DNA of 64,000 nucleotides from contig NZ_AP022848.1 in the NCBI RefSeq assembly GCF_011764485.1, forward strand, positions 1,206,001-1,270,000. Reading direction: 5' to 3'. This document shows, in pieces, positions 45,288-56,217 of the stretch. Each line of letters opens with the position of its first letter. Position 1 is the first letter of the stretch. The translations under genes were made by a program, and so were the position numbers. The DNA comes from Bosea sp. ANAM02 (GTDB lineage: Bacteria; Pseudomonadota; Alphaproteobacteria; Rhizobiales; Beijerinckiaceae). The notes under the pieces are model-generated. The model was not told the DNA's origin. It did not search any database and was given only the letters and a program-made list of their open reading frames with translations.

Positions 45288-47236
45288 TCCCGCGCCAGCG
45301 CCGCGACCGGATCGAGCTTCGCGGCGTTGCGGGCCGGCAGGAAGCCGAAGGTCAGGCCGATCAGGGTCGAGCAGGCGATGGCGACGGCGAAGGCCTCGCC
45401 CGAATAGATGAATCGCATCTGCGTGCCCGAGGCCTCGAAGCCATACCCGATGGCGAGCGCAAGCCCGATGCCGAGTGCGCCGCCGATGAAGCAGACCAGC
45501 GAGGCCTCGATCAGGAACTGCTGCATGATGTCGCTGCGCCGCGCGCCGACCGCCATGCGCAGGCCGATCTCGCCGGTGCGCTCGATCACCGAAACCAGCA
45601 TGATGTTCATCACGCCGATGCCGCCGACGAGCAGCGAGATGACGGCGATCGAGGAGATCATCAGCGTCAACGTCCGGGTTGTGGCGGTGATGGTGTTGCG
45701 GATCTCGTCCTGGTTGAAGATGAAGAAGTCCTTGGCGCGGTGGCGATGGGTCAGGAGTTCGGTCACCGCCTCCTGCGCCGCGGCCATCGGCGTGTCGTCG
45801 TCGACGCGCAGCGTGATCGAGCGCAACGAGAGATCGCCGAGGAAGCGGCCCTGCACCGCGGTATAGGGCAGGAAGACCTGCGGGTTCTGGCTGCCGCCGA
45901 AGCCGCCCTGTTGCTGGCGCATCACGCCGACGATGCGGCAGGGCACGGCGCCGATCAGGAAGACCGTGCCGATCGGGTTGGCCGTGCCGTTCGGGAAGAG
46001 CACGCCCAGCGTGTTCTCGTCGATGACGACGTCCTGCGCCAGCGCGCGGACATCCTCGGCGGTGAAGAAGGAGCCGCGGGTCAGCACGCTGCCACGGACG
46101 TCGAAATAGCGCTCGCTGACGCCGTTGACCTGTGCCGTCGCCTCGACATTGCCGAGGCGGATCGTTGCGCTCGTCGTGACCGTCGGCGTCACGCTCGCCG
46201 CATAGGGCTGCGCGGCGAGGACCTGCGCATCGAGCACGGTCAGCGTCTTGACCCGGCCGGAGCGCGTGTCGCCGAAATTCGCGCCGGGAAATATCTCCAG
46301 CGTGTTGGTGCCGAGGCTGGAGATGTTCTGCAGCACGTTCTGCTTGGCGCCTTCGCCGAGCGCGACGACGCTGACCACGGCCGCGATGCCGATGACGATG
46401 CCGAGCATCGTGAGAGTCGTGCGCAGCTTGTGGGCGGCCATCGCCCGCATCGCCATGCCGAAGGCTTCCTTGAGGCGGCTGAAGGCAGCCCGCATTCGCC
46501 CCGCCGGGGCCGGGACGGGGGAGGGCGGCGGCACGGCTTCCGCGCGCGGTGCGGTCCGCCGGTCATCGATGATCCGGCCGTCGCTGAGCTCGATGATGCG
46601 ATGGGCGCGGCCTGCGACATTCATGTCGTGGGTGACGAGGATGACAGTATGGCCCTCGCGGTTCAATTCCTCGATCAGCGCCAGCATCTCCTCGCCGCTC
46701 TTGCGGTCGAGCGCGCCGGTCGGCTCGTCGGCGAGGAGGACGCGGGCGCCGTTCATCAGGGCGCGCGCCACCGAGACGCGCTGCTGCTGGCCGCCGGAGA
46801 GCTCGGAGGGGCGGTGCGTCGCGCGCGAGGCCAGCCCGAGCCGGTCCAGCAGCTTGGCGGCGCGGCTCTGGCGCGGGCCGGGCGGCACGCCGGCATAGAT
46901 CGCGGGCACCTCGACATTGGCGAGCGCCGTCAGCTCGGAGAGCAGGTGATAGCGCTGGAAGACGAAGCCGAAATATTCGCGCCGGAGCCGGGCCAGCTCG
47001 TCCGGGTCGAGGTCGCGTGTCGGTCGGCCGTCGATCTCGTAGCTGCCGCCGGTCGGGCGATCGAGGCAGCCGATGATGTTCATCAGCGTCGACTTGCCCG
47101 AACCGGACTGGCCGACGATCGCGACCATCTCGCCGGCCTCGATGACGAGATCGGTACCGTCGAGCGCCGCGACCGCGGCCTCGCCCTCCCCGAAATCGCG
47201 CCGGACGCCGGCGAGGCGGATGAGCGGCTTGCCCAT
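45284..47236 (-). CDS. macB: MacB-type ABC exporter (fused ATPase and permease)
   Basis: The 650-residue inner-membrane protein couples ATP hydrolysis to export through a periplasmic adaptor and an outer-membrane channel. Its N-terminal ATPase has Walker A GQSGSGKST, signature LSGGQQQR and Walker B LLADEPTGALD. A linker, one transmembrane helix, a large periplasmic domain and three C-terminal helices follow. Near the end, IGLRMAVGARRSDI is the typical MacB cytoplasmic loop. The start MGKPLIRL at 47236 is chosen. It is the last gene of the efflux operon; the substrate is unknown. Confidence 0.93.
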   Translation of the reverse strand: MGKPLIRLAGVRRDFGEGEAAVAALDGTDLVIEAGEMVAIVGQSGSGKSTLMNIIGCLDRPTGGSYEIDGRPTRDLDPDELARLRREYFGFVFQRYHLLSELTALANVEVPAIYAGVPPGPRQSRAAKLLDRLGLASRATHRPSELSGGQQQRVSVARALMNGARVLLADEPTGALDRKSGEEMLALIEELNREGHTVILVTHDMNVAGRAHRIIELSDGRIIDDRRTAPRAEAVPPPSPVPAPAGRMRAAFSRLKEAFGMAMRAMAAHKLRTTLTMLGIVIGIAAVVSVVALGEGAKQNVLQNISSLGTNTLEIFPGANFGDTRSGRVKTLTVLDAQVLAAQPYAASVTPTVTTSATIRLGNVEATAQVNGVSERYFDVRGSVLTRGSFFTAEDVRALAQDVVIDENTLGVLFPNGTANPIGTVFLIGAVPCRIVGVMRQQQGGFGGSQNPQVFLPYTAVQGRFLGDLSLRSITLRVDDDTPMAAAQEAVTELLTHRHRAKDFFIFNQDEIRNTITATTRTLTLMISSIAVISLLVGGIGVMNIMLVSVIERTGEIGLRMAVGARRSDIMQQFLIEASLVCFIGGALGIGLALAIGYGFEASGTQMRFIYSGEAFAVAIACSTLIGLTFGFLPARNAAKLDPVAALARD

Positions 47237-47246
47237 CGCGCGCGCC

Positions 47247-48452
47247 TCAGAAGCCAAAGGGCGAGCGCCGGGCACGCGTCGGACGCGTCGCATCCGGGCC
47301 GCCGCTGCTGCGGGTGGTGACGACGCGCTCGCCCGCCTTCAGGCCGGAGGTGATCTCGACCACGATCTTGTTGTCGAGCCCGGTCGTAACCTTGCGTTGC
47401 TCAGGTTTGCCGTCGGCGCCGAGGATATCGACGAAGCTGTTGGGGCCGCGGCGCCGGACGGCGGTCGACGGGACGGTGACGACGTTCTGCGCGCGGCCGA
47501 CGATGACGGTGACTTGCGCCGTCATCGAGGTCAAAAGCCGGCCTTCCGGGTTCGGCACCTCGAACAGGGCGTTGTAATAGACGGCGCTCGTACTGGAGGC
47601 GGAGGACGAGCTGCTCGCGCTCGACGAAGAGGTCATGTTCTGCGTCTTCAGGGTATCGGGCGCGGGCTCGACATAGGAGATCTTGCCGGGGAAGCGCCGC
47701 TCCGGCGCGCCGAGCACGCTGAAATAGACCTCCTGCCCGGCCTTGACGCGGAGCACGTCGGCTTCAGAGATCTTGGCTTTGACCGTCATGGTCGAGACGT
47801 CGCCGAGCACCACGACCGTCGGCGCGGATTGCACCGCATTCACCGTCTGGCCTTCCTGCGCGACGATGGCGAGCACGGTGCCGGGGCTCGGTGCGGTGAT
47901 GCGGGTATAGCCGAGCTTGGCGCGGGCATCCTCGACCTTGACCTGGCTCGAGACGATCTGCGCATCGAGCGACTCGATCTGGGCGCGGGTCACGCTCACC
48001 GTCATCTCGGCATTCTCGAAGGCGTCGCGCGAGACGGCGTTCTGGCCGACCATCTGCTTCTGGCGGGCGAGCACAGCCTGGGCATAGGCGAGGCTAGCGC
48101 TGCGCTCGGCGCGCTGGGCCTTGAGCGCGGCGAGGTCCGCCTCGGCCGAGCGCAAGGCGTTCTGCTGAGTGATGCCGTCGATCTCGGCGATCAAGTCGCC
48201 CGTCGCGACATTGTCGCCGAGCTTGACCTTGAGCGAGGTGATGCGGCCGGTCGCCTGCGCGCCGACGCTGACCTGCCGGACCGGCTCCAGCGCGCCGGAA
48301 GCGAGCACGGCCTCCTCGACATTGCCCATCACAGCTTCGGCGCTCGGCAGGCTGACGGTCTCGGCCGGCGAGGGCTGGCTGGCTTGCCACCAATAGTAGC
48401 CGCCGGCGGCCGCGAGGATCAGGGCGGGGATAAGGAGGCAACGCAGCCTCAT
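47247..48452 (-). CDS. macA: MacA-like periplasmic adaptor (membrane fusion protein)
   Basis: The 401-residue protein has an N-terminal membrane anchor (LLIPALILAAAGGYYWW), a split lipoyl domain (VSVGAQATGRITSLKVKLGD and RITAPSPGTVLAI), a helical hairpin (about residues 95-165) and beta-barrel domains. It links MacB to the outer-membrane channel. A Ser/Ala-rich stretch (about residues 270-285) lies in a beta-barrel loop. It overlaps the channel gene by 4 nt and is 10 nt from macB. Confidence 0.92.
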   Translation of the reverse strand: MRLRCLLIPALILAAAGGYYWWQASQPSPAETVSLPSAEAVMGNVEEAVLASGALEPVRQVSVGAQATGRITSLKVKLGDNVATGDLIAEIDGITQQNALRSAEADLAALKAQRAERSASLAYAQAVLARQKQMVGQNAVSRDAFENAEMTVSVTRAQIESLDAQIVSSQVKVEDARAKLGYTRITAPSPGTVLAIVAQEGQTVNAVQSAPTVVVLGDVSTMTVKAKISEADVLRVKAGQEVYFSVLGAPERRFPGKISYVEPAPDTLKTQNMTSSSSASSSSSASSTSAVYYNALFEVPNPEGRLLTSMTAQVTVIVGRAQNVVTVPSTAVRRRGPNSFVDILGADGKPEQRKVTTGLDNKIVVEITSGLKAGERVVTTRSSGGPDATRPTRARRSPFGF

Positions 48453-49897
48453 GGTTGCGGCTCCTCGACGGGGAGAATGCGCAGGCGCAGGCCGGTCTCG
48501 CCGTCGACAACGGCCGGCGTCGAGACGACGACCGGCCTGAGCCAGCCGCCGCCCAGCGCCTTGTTGAGCGCGATGAAGCTGGTCGCGAGCGCGACCCGGC
48601 TCTGGATCAGCGATTCCTCCGATGCGTAGAGCGTGCGTTGGGCTTCGAGCACATCGAGGAAGCTCGCCGTGCCCGCCGTATAGAGCGCGCGGGACAACCG
48701 CGCCGCTTCGCCGGATGCACGGGCGGCTTCGGTCAGGCTGCCGAGCCTGAGCCGCTGCTGCCGCAGGCCGACGAGATTGTCCTCGACATCCTGCAACGCG
48801 GTCAGTACCGCGAGGCGCAAGGCCGCGTCCTGCTGGTCGCGCCGGGCGCGGGCGGCATCGACCGCCGCCGCAAGCTCGCCGCCATTGAAGATGGGGACGC
48901 TCAGGCTCGGGCCGATCGACCAGCCGATGGCGCTGTTCTTGGCGAGGTCGCCGAGCTTCAGCGCCGAGGTCGAGATATTGCTGGTCAGCGAGACCGACGG
49001 ATAGCGATTGGCCTCGGCCTGGCCGATCCGGGCCGTGGCTTGCGCGAGCTGGCGCTCGGCCGAGCGGACATCCGGGCGGCGGCGGAGCACGTCGGCCGGG
49101 ATGCCGGCGCGCGGCGGGGCCGGCGTGCCGGGCACCGTCCCACGGCGGCTGAAATAGCCGGCCATCGCGGCCGGCGGGCGGCCGGTCAGCACGGCGAGAC
49201 GGTGCTGGCTCTGGGCGAGCGAGGCTTCGAGCGCGGGAATCTGCGCTTCGGTGCTGGCGGCTTGCGCCGTGGCGCGGGCCGTGTCGATCGCGGAGATGTC
49301 TCCGGCCTGGAAGCGGGTGCGGGTCAGCGCCTCGGTCTCGCGCTGCGTCTTCGCCGTGCTGCGGGCAAGGACGATCCGCGCCTGCAGGCCGCGCGCCTCG
49401 ACATAGGTCGAGGCGACGTCGCCGATCAAGGTGAGCATGATCGTGCCGAGATCGTCGAAGGCGGCATCCGTGCCATAGGTCGCGGCCTCGACGGCGCGGT
49501 CGCGCGCGCCGAACAGGTCGATTTCCCAGGAGGCGTCGAAGCCGGCGCGGAAGCTGTTGCGGGTGACCGTCGAGGAGCGCGAGCGCGTCGCCGAGGCGCC
49601 GCCATCGACCTGCGGGAAAAGGGCACCTATCGCCTGCTCGCGCGCGGCACGGGCTTCGCGGATGCGGGCCTTGGCCTGCGCGACGTCGAGATTGCCGGCA
49701 ATGGCCTGATCGACCAGCGCGTTCAGCGTGGGGTCGCGGAAGCCACGCCACCATTCGCTCGGCCTGGGCGAGGTCTTGCCGGCGGCCGCCGCGTTCCAGC
49801 GCTGCGGCAGGTCGAGCGCTGGCTGCGCATAGTCCGGCCCCACAGCGCAGGCGCCGAGGCTCAACGCCAGCAGAGACAGGAGGGGGATGCGAATCAT
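48449..49897 (-). CDS. TolC-like outer-membrane efflux lipoprotein (NodT family)
   Basis: The 482-residue protein has a lipoprotein signal with lipobox LGAC (Cys17). Two repeats of the outer-membrane efflux protein family follow, with LNALVDQAIAGNLDVAQAKA in the first and RPDVRSAERQLAQATARIG at the start of the second. It forms the channel of the MacAB system encoded downstream with a 4-nt overlap. Confidence 0.93.
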   Translation of the reverse strand: MIRIPLLSLLALSLGACAVGPDYAQPALDLPQRWNAAAAGKTSPRPSEWWRGFRDPTLNALVDQAIAGNLDVAQAKARIREARAAREQAIGALFPQVDGGASATRSRSSTVTRNSFRAGFDASWEIDLFGARDRAVEAATYGTDAAFDDLGTIMLTLIGDVASTYVEARGLQARIVLARSTAKTQRETEALTRTRFQAGDISAIDTARATAQAASTEAQIPALEASLAQSQHRLAVLTGRPPAAMAGYFSRRGTVPGTPAPPRAGIPADVLRRRPDVRSAERQLAQATARIGQAEANRYPSVSLTSNISTSALKLGDLAKNSAIGWSIGPSLSVPIFNGGELAAAVDAARARRDQQDAALRLAVLTALQDVEDNLVGLRQQRLRLGSLTEAARASGEAARLSRALYTAGTASFLDVLEAQRTLYASEESLIQSRVALATSFIALNKALGGGWLRPVVVSTPAVVDGETGLRLRILPVEEPQP

Positions 49898-50019
49898 CGC
49901 CGCCAGAATGCCGGGAAAACCCGGAGTCGCCAGCTTTCCACCCCGTCCATGCGCGATAATTCGTCCCTATGGCATTCCTGCCAGCAGGATAACCGCTCAG
50001 CCTGTTCGGCGCATTGCGG

Positions 50020-50062
50020 CCTCTGTCGTTTCGCGTTTCACAAAAACGCGAAACGACAGAGG
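50020..50062. repeat. Perfect 19-bp inverted repeat
   Basis: CCTCTGTCGTTTCGCGTTT, a 5-nt spacer and its exact reverse complement. It lies between the efflux operon and the aldehyde dehydrogenase gene and would form a very stable hairpin on either strand. Confidence 0.95.
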
Positions 50063-50075
50063 CGATTTGTTCGCT

Positions 50076-50119
50076 GCATTTTCTTCACGCGAACCGGTGT
50101 CCACTTCGCTTGAAAATGC
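50076..50119. repeat. Dispersed palindromic element
   Basis: GCATTTTC at the left and GAAAATGC at the right enclose TTCACGCGAACCGGTGTCCA. This sequence is a familiar intergenic element in Hyphomicrobiales. It ends 2 nt before the aldehyde dehydrogenase stop codon. Confidence 0.75.
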
Positions 50120-50120
50120 T

Positions 50121-51554
50121 TCAGATGACCATCCTGTGAGACAGGGTCTTCACGGTCATGTAATGCGCCAGCCCCTCGGCGCCACCCTCGCGGCCATAAC
50201 CACTGTCCTTGACGCCGCCGAAAGGCACCTCGGCAACGGAAGCCTCCAGCGTGTTGATCGAGACATTGCCGGCCTCGATGCCTTCGGCGAGCTGATCGGC
50301 GCGCGCCGCAGAATGCGTGAAGCCATAGGCCGCGAGGCCGAAGGGCAGGGAGTTGGCCTTCTCGATCGCTTCCTCGACCGTGCGGACGGGGTTGATGATC
50401 GCCATTGGGCCGAAAGGCTCCTCGCGCAGCGCGCGGGCATCGTCCGGCAGTTCGGTGAGGACGGTCGGCGGGAAGAAATAGCCGCGATTGCCGAGCCGCT
50501 CGCCGCCGGTCAGCACGCGCCCGCCGCGGGCCCGTGCATCGGCCGTCAATGCTTCCAGCGCCTCGATGCGGCGATGGTTGGCGACCGGGCCCATCTCGGT
50601 TACGGCATCGAGGCCGTTGCCGACGGTCACGGCCTGAGCCTTGGCGACGAAGGCCCTGGTGAAGCGCTCGTAGATGTCCTGCTGCACGAAGAAGCGCGTC
50701 GGCGAGGTGCAGACCTGGCCGGCATTGCGGACCTTGCGGGTGGCCGAGAGATGGGCGGCGGCGACCGGATCGACATCGTCGCAGACGATCACCGGGGCAT
50801 GGCCCCCGAGCTCCATCAGCACCGGCGTCATATGGCGTGCGGCCAGTTCCGAGAGGTGCTTGCCGACCGCGGTCGAGCCGGTGAAGGCGACGAGGCGGGT
50901 CTGCGCCTGCGGGATGAGATAGCTCGAAATCTTGGCGGGGATGCCGAAGACGAGGTTGAACACGCCGGGGGGAACGCCGGCATCGTGCAGGGCGCGCGCG
51001 ATATGAAGGGCGCCGGCCGGGGTCTCCTCGGCGGCCTTGATGATGATCGAGCAGCCGGCCGCCAGCGCGCCCGCGATCTTGCGGCAAGGCTGGCTCATCG
51101 GGAAATTCCAGGGCGAGAAGGCAGCGACCGTGCCGACCGGCTGGTGCATCACGACATAGCGGATGCCGGGCTCGCTCGGGATGACGCGGCCATAGGCGCG
51201 CTGGCCCTCGGCCGCATCCCATTCGAAGAACTCGCAGCCCCTGACCACTTCGAGCCGGGCCTGCGCCAGCGGCTTGCCGTGTTCCAGCGTGATCGCATGG
51301 GCGATCTCCTCGACGCGCTCGCGCATCAGCGCGGCCGCCTTGAGCATGATCTCGGCACGAACGCGCGGGGCCATGCGGCTCCAGACCTTGAAGCCCTCGC
51401 CCGCGGCCGTCAGCGCATCGTCGAGGTCGGACTGGGCGGCGAGCGGCACCGCGCCGATGACGCTCTCGTCGGCCGGATTGAGCACGGGCTGCTCCTGCGC
51501 CGTCTTCCGCCAGGCGCCGCCGATATAGAGCTTGAGATCGGGATAGGTCGTCAT
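50121..51554 (-). CDS. NAD(P)-dependent aldehyde dehydrogenase (succinate-semialdehyde dehydrogenase-like)
   Basis: The 477-residue enzyme oxidises an aldehyde to a carboxylic acid. The catalytic Glu is in MELGGHAPV and the catalytic Cys in NAGQVCTSPTRFF; SPWNFPMSQPCRKIAGAL is the cofactor and core region. The subfamily looks like succinate-semialdehyde dehydrogenase. In this cluster it could oxidise a muconate-semialdehyde-type intermediate (inference). It is separated from the rest of the cluster by a palindromic element. Confidence 0.9.
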   Translation of the reverse strand: MTTYPDLKLYIGGAWRKTAQEQPVLNPADESVIGAVPLAAQSDLDDALTAAGEGFKVWSRMAPRVRAEIMLKAAALMRERVEEIAHAITLEHGKPLAQARLEVVRGCEFFEWDAAEGQRAYGRVIPSEPGIRYVVMHQPVGTVAAFSPWNFPMSQPCRKIAGALAAGCSIIIKAAEETPAGALHIARALHDAGVPPGVFNLVFGIPAKISSYLIPQAQTRLVAFTGSTAVGKHLSELAARHMTPVLMELGGHAPVIVCDDVDPVAAAHLSATRKVRNAGQVCTSPTRFFVQQDIYERFTRAFVAKAQAVTVGNGLDAVTEMGPVANHRRIEALEALTADARARGGRVLTGGERLGNRGYFFPPTVLTELPDDARALREEPFGPMAIINPVRTVEEAIEKANSLPFGLAAYGFTHSAARADQLAEGIEAGNVSINTLEASVAEVPFGGVKDSGYGREGGAEGLAHYMTVKTLSHRMVI

Positions 51555-51703
51555 GGAAGCCTCGGCTGGCGATGCGTTCAGCGGTCTCTGCGCGGCGTTT
51601 ACGCCGGTCTCATGGGGACCATAGGTGGCGGGTCATTCTGTGATCCAGTCGGCTAAATCAGATAAATTCAGATTGATCTCGTTATGAATGATAGAGCTAC
51701 CCT

Positions 51704-51812
51704 CTTGTCGTTCCGGACAAGCCGCAAAGCGGCGCAGATCGGGAATCCGCCCAAGGGCGCGGCGCCCGTCGTGGATTCCGGGTCTCCGCTTCGCTGCGCC
51801 CGGAATGACAAG
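51704..51812. repeat. Palindromic intergenic element
   Basis: CTTGTCGTTCCGGAC at the left pairs imperfectly with the right end GCCCGGAATGACAAG. Inner GGAATCCGC and GTGGATTCCGGGTCTCCGC complete the pattern common in rhizobial genomes. It ends 7 nt before the aspartate-dehydrogenase stop. Confidence 0.85.
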
Positions 51813-51818
51813 AAAAGG

Positions 51819-52634
51819 TCAGCGAACCAGCGTGCGCACGCGGTTCTCGATCAGCCTCACCAGCCCGAGCGCCGTCATTTCCGAGGATTTCGGATTCGTG
51901 GCCCGCGGGCGGTTCTCGATGGCGATATCGAGCTTGCCGAAGGCGCCACGCGCGCTGAGCTGGTGGCCGTTCCCGCCGGCGGCGGGATCGGCGACGAGTT
52001 CGACGCGGGTGCGGTCGAGCCCGATGCCGGCGAGCGCCGAAATCACCGCGACATTGGCGTTCTGCGGAAAGCGCGAGGCGGCCTCGCGGGCGGTGCCGGA
52101 GAAGAAGGTCGTCGCTTCGGTGATCTCGTCGAGCACGATCAGGCTCTCGGCCGAGGTCCCACGCCAGGCGGCCGGCGGCTTGACGATGCGGTGAACGACC
52201 GCGTCGAGGGGCAGCAGGGAGGCGGCCGCAATGCCGTCGATGCCGGCGAGCGCGCCGGGCGGGATCAGGAGCTGGCTGCCGCTGCTCTCGGCGGCAGCGA
52301 TCAAGCGGGCAAGCAGGGCGTCGTCGCAGAAGGCGCTGGTCGAGGCGACGGCGAAGGCCGGCGCCGCTCCAAGCGCTGCCTCGCCCCAGATGCCGAGGGC
52401 TTCGCGCCCGGCAGCCTCGACGATGAGGTCGAGGTTCAGGCCTGTCAGTTCGTCCGGCGTCGTGATCAGCTTCGCGCCGCCCGGGATATCGCCGGCTGCG
52501 GCAGGGTTGCGGACGGCGACAATGGCAATGGTGATGTCGCCTCCGCTTCGCTCTGCCAGCAGCTCCGCGACGCGGCGGTTGATGGCGCCCCAGCCGATCA
52601 GGGCGAGGCGCAGCGGCTTGCGAGGTTGCGTCAT
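51819..52634 (-). CDS. Aspartate dehydrogenase-like NAD(P)-dependent oxidoreductase
   Basis: The 271-residue protein has an N-terminal Rossmann loop (LIGWGAINRRVAELL) and the DUF108/aspartate-dehydrogenase C-terminal pattern (IPPGALAGIDGI, FPQNANVAVISALAGIGLDRT). Such enzymes convert L-aspartate to iminoaspartate, but members in catabolic clusters may use other amino acids. The ATG at 52634 overlaps the upstream hydrolase stop by 4 nt. Confidence 0.85.
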   Translation of the reverse strand: MTQPRKPLRLALIGWGAINRRVAELLAERSGGDITIAIVAVRNPAAAGDIPGGAKLITTPDELTGLNLDLIVEAAGREALGIWGEAALGAAPAFAVASTSAFCDDALLARLIAAAESSGSQLLIPPGALAGIDGIAAASLLPLDAVVHRIVKPPAAWRGTSAESLIVLDEITEATTFFSGTAREAASRFPQNANVAVISALAGIGLDRTRVELVADPAAGGNGHQLSARGAFGKLDIAIENRPRATNPKSSEMTALGLVRLIENRVRTLVR

Positions 52635-53744
52635 GAGCCTTCCGCCGTTTGCAAGGCGAGATCGAGCAGGGCGCCGCCGTTCAGGCCTTCCAGCATGCTG
52701 AAATGGTGGCCGGGGCAGATCAGCGGCGACTGCGCCTGCCATGTCGCGGCGAGCGCGGCCGATTGCGCCTTGAAGGCGTCGCTCTCGCCTTCGCCGACCG
52801 CGAAGGCGATCCGTGTGGCCGTGGGGCGTGGCTGGGCGATGGGGCTGAGCCTTGTGGCGCGAGCGGTATCGTCAAGCCCGAGCAGGCGGCCGAGCGGCAG
52901 ATGGCCGAGCGGGTCGAGATGATAGAGGCCGGAGAGCAGCAGGGCCGAGGCGATCGGCGGTGCGTCCGGTGCGCAGAGCGTCATGGCGGCGAGATGCCCG
53001 CCGGCCGAATGGCCGGAGACATGCAGGCTGCCGGCGTCGAGCCCGAGCGCATCGGCTTCGCGGACGAGGAAATTCAGGGCGGCGGTGCACTGGGCGATGC
53101 TGCCTTCCAGCGGCATTTCCGGCGCAAGCCCGTAGTTCGGCATCGCGATGGCGTAGCCGGCATCGAGCAGCCCTTGCGCGAACTGGGCATGCTGGACCTT
53201 GTCCGAGGCCTGCCAGTAGCCGCCATGGATGAAGACGAAGATCGGCGCGCGGGCCGCGCCGGCCGGGCGGTAGAGGTCGAGCGTCTCGAAGCGGCCAGGG
53301 CCATAGGCGAGGTCGACCCCGCCATGGCGAGCGCGGAAGGCCTCGCCGTCGCGGCTCCATTGCCGGAACAGCGCCTTCATGTCGGCCTGCAGGCGCGGGC
53401 TGTATTGCCGGCCGAGCTCGCGCAGCGTGTAGCCGTCGACCAGCGCGTCGGGCAAAGGCTGTGCGGCGGCATGACGGGCGCGGATGGTCAGGCCGGGTTC
53501 GGTTCTTGGCTGAAGGCGGATTGGCGGGCGGAAGCCGGCGAAGGTCTCGCGATAGGCCAGTTCGACGGTATGGCGGGAGACATGGAAGGCCTCGGGCCGG
53601 TCAGTCTCCCAGACCATCTCGCGCAGATGATGCGGGCCGCAACTTGCCGCGACGAGCCCGGCGAGGATATCGCCCAGCGCATCGCGCAGGGCCTCGACCG
53701 GGTCGGTCTCGGCGCTGTGCGCGACGATCTCGTGAAGGGCCGTT

Positions 53745-53758
<14 letters not shown>
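52631..53758 (-). CDS. Alpha/beta hydrolase with N-terminal RidA-like segment
   Basis: Residues about 105-375 are an alpha/beta hydrolase of the esterase/kynurenine-formamidase type, with oxyanion motif HGGYW and nucleophile elbow GHSAGG. Residues 1-95 are extra. GPHHLREMVWETDRPEAFHV and AYRETFAGFRPPI resemble the second half of RidA/YjgF enamine deaminases, a resemblance I judge moderate. The frame is continuous, so this looks like a fusion. The start overlaps livF by 14 nt. It may hydrolyse an amide or ester in the pathway. Confidence 0.78.
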
Positions 53759-55194
<1,436 letters not shown>

Positions 55195-55198
<4 letters not shown>

Positions 55199-56217
55199 GG
55201 TGCGCTCCTGCCGAGGCCGAGGCGCGCGAGCAGGTCGTTGAGCCCGCCCTGGGTAAAGAGCACGACGAGGAGCAGGATCGGCCCGAGCACGAGCTGCCAA
55301 TGCTCGGTCCAGCTCGTCAGCACGGTCTCGAGGATGACGAGGGCGGCGGCGCCGAGCAGCGGGCCGAGCAGCGTACCGACGCCGCCGAGGATGACCATGA
55401 TCATCAGCTCGCCCGACTTGGTCCAGTGCAGCATGTCCGGGCTGACGAAGCGCAGGTAGTTCGCCATCAGCGCGCCGGCGAGGCCGGCGCCCATGCCGGA
55501 GATGACGAAGGCGGCGAGCTTGTAGCGGTAGGGCGCGATGCCGATCGCGGCCATGCGCCGCTCGTTCTGGCGGATGCCGGCCAGCACCATGCCGAAGCGC
55601 GAGCCGACGATGCGCCAGAGCGCGAGGAAGACCAGCGCCGCGATGGCCAGGCAGATGAAATAGAAGGTCACGTCATCGCGCGTGTTGAGGTCGAACAGCG
55701 CATTGCGGCGGCGGATCGTCATGCCGTCATCGCCGCCATAGGCCTTGAGCGAGACGAAGAGGAAGAACAGCATCTGCGCGAAGGCGAGCGTGATCATGAT
55801 GAACTGCACGCCGCTGGTGCGAAGCGAGAGCGCGCCGATCACGCAGGCGAAGAGGCCGGCGACGAGGATCGCGGCGGGCAGCGCGACCAGCAACTGGTCC
55901 GTGCCGGGAATGAAGCCGAGGAAGAACGCGTCGTCGGAGAAGGTCCGGTAGAGGATGCCGACGGCATAGCCGCCGATGCCGAAGAAGGCGGCGTGGCCGA
56001 ACGAGACCATCCCGCCGAAGCCGAGCGCGAGGTTCAGGCTGGCGGCGGCGATGGCGTAGATCAGGACGCGCGTCGCCAGGGGCACCAGCGCCGGCTGGCC
56101 GATCGCCTTGACGATAAAGGGTAGGGCGATCAGCGCGACGGCGAGCGCCAGCAGCGCGGCGATGCGGCCCGGTGCGGGCGCCGCCGAATCCGTGCGGTTG
56201 ATGGCGTTGTCAGACAT
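55195..56217 (-). CDS. livM: Branched-chain amino acid-type ABC permease LivM
   Basis: The 340-residue permease has about nine hydrophobic helices and the LivM signature region ALSLRTSGVQFIMITLAFAQ and GFGGMVSFGHAAFFGIGGYA. It forms the channel with LivH, which its start overlaps by 8 nt. Confidence 0.93.

Noticed and set aside
44897..47320. 807-residue plus-strand frame opposite macB
   Set aside because: Antisense shadow of macB with compositionally biased translation and no domain.
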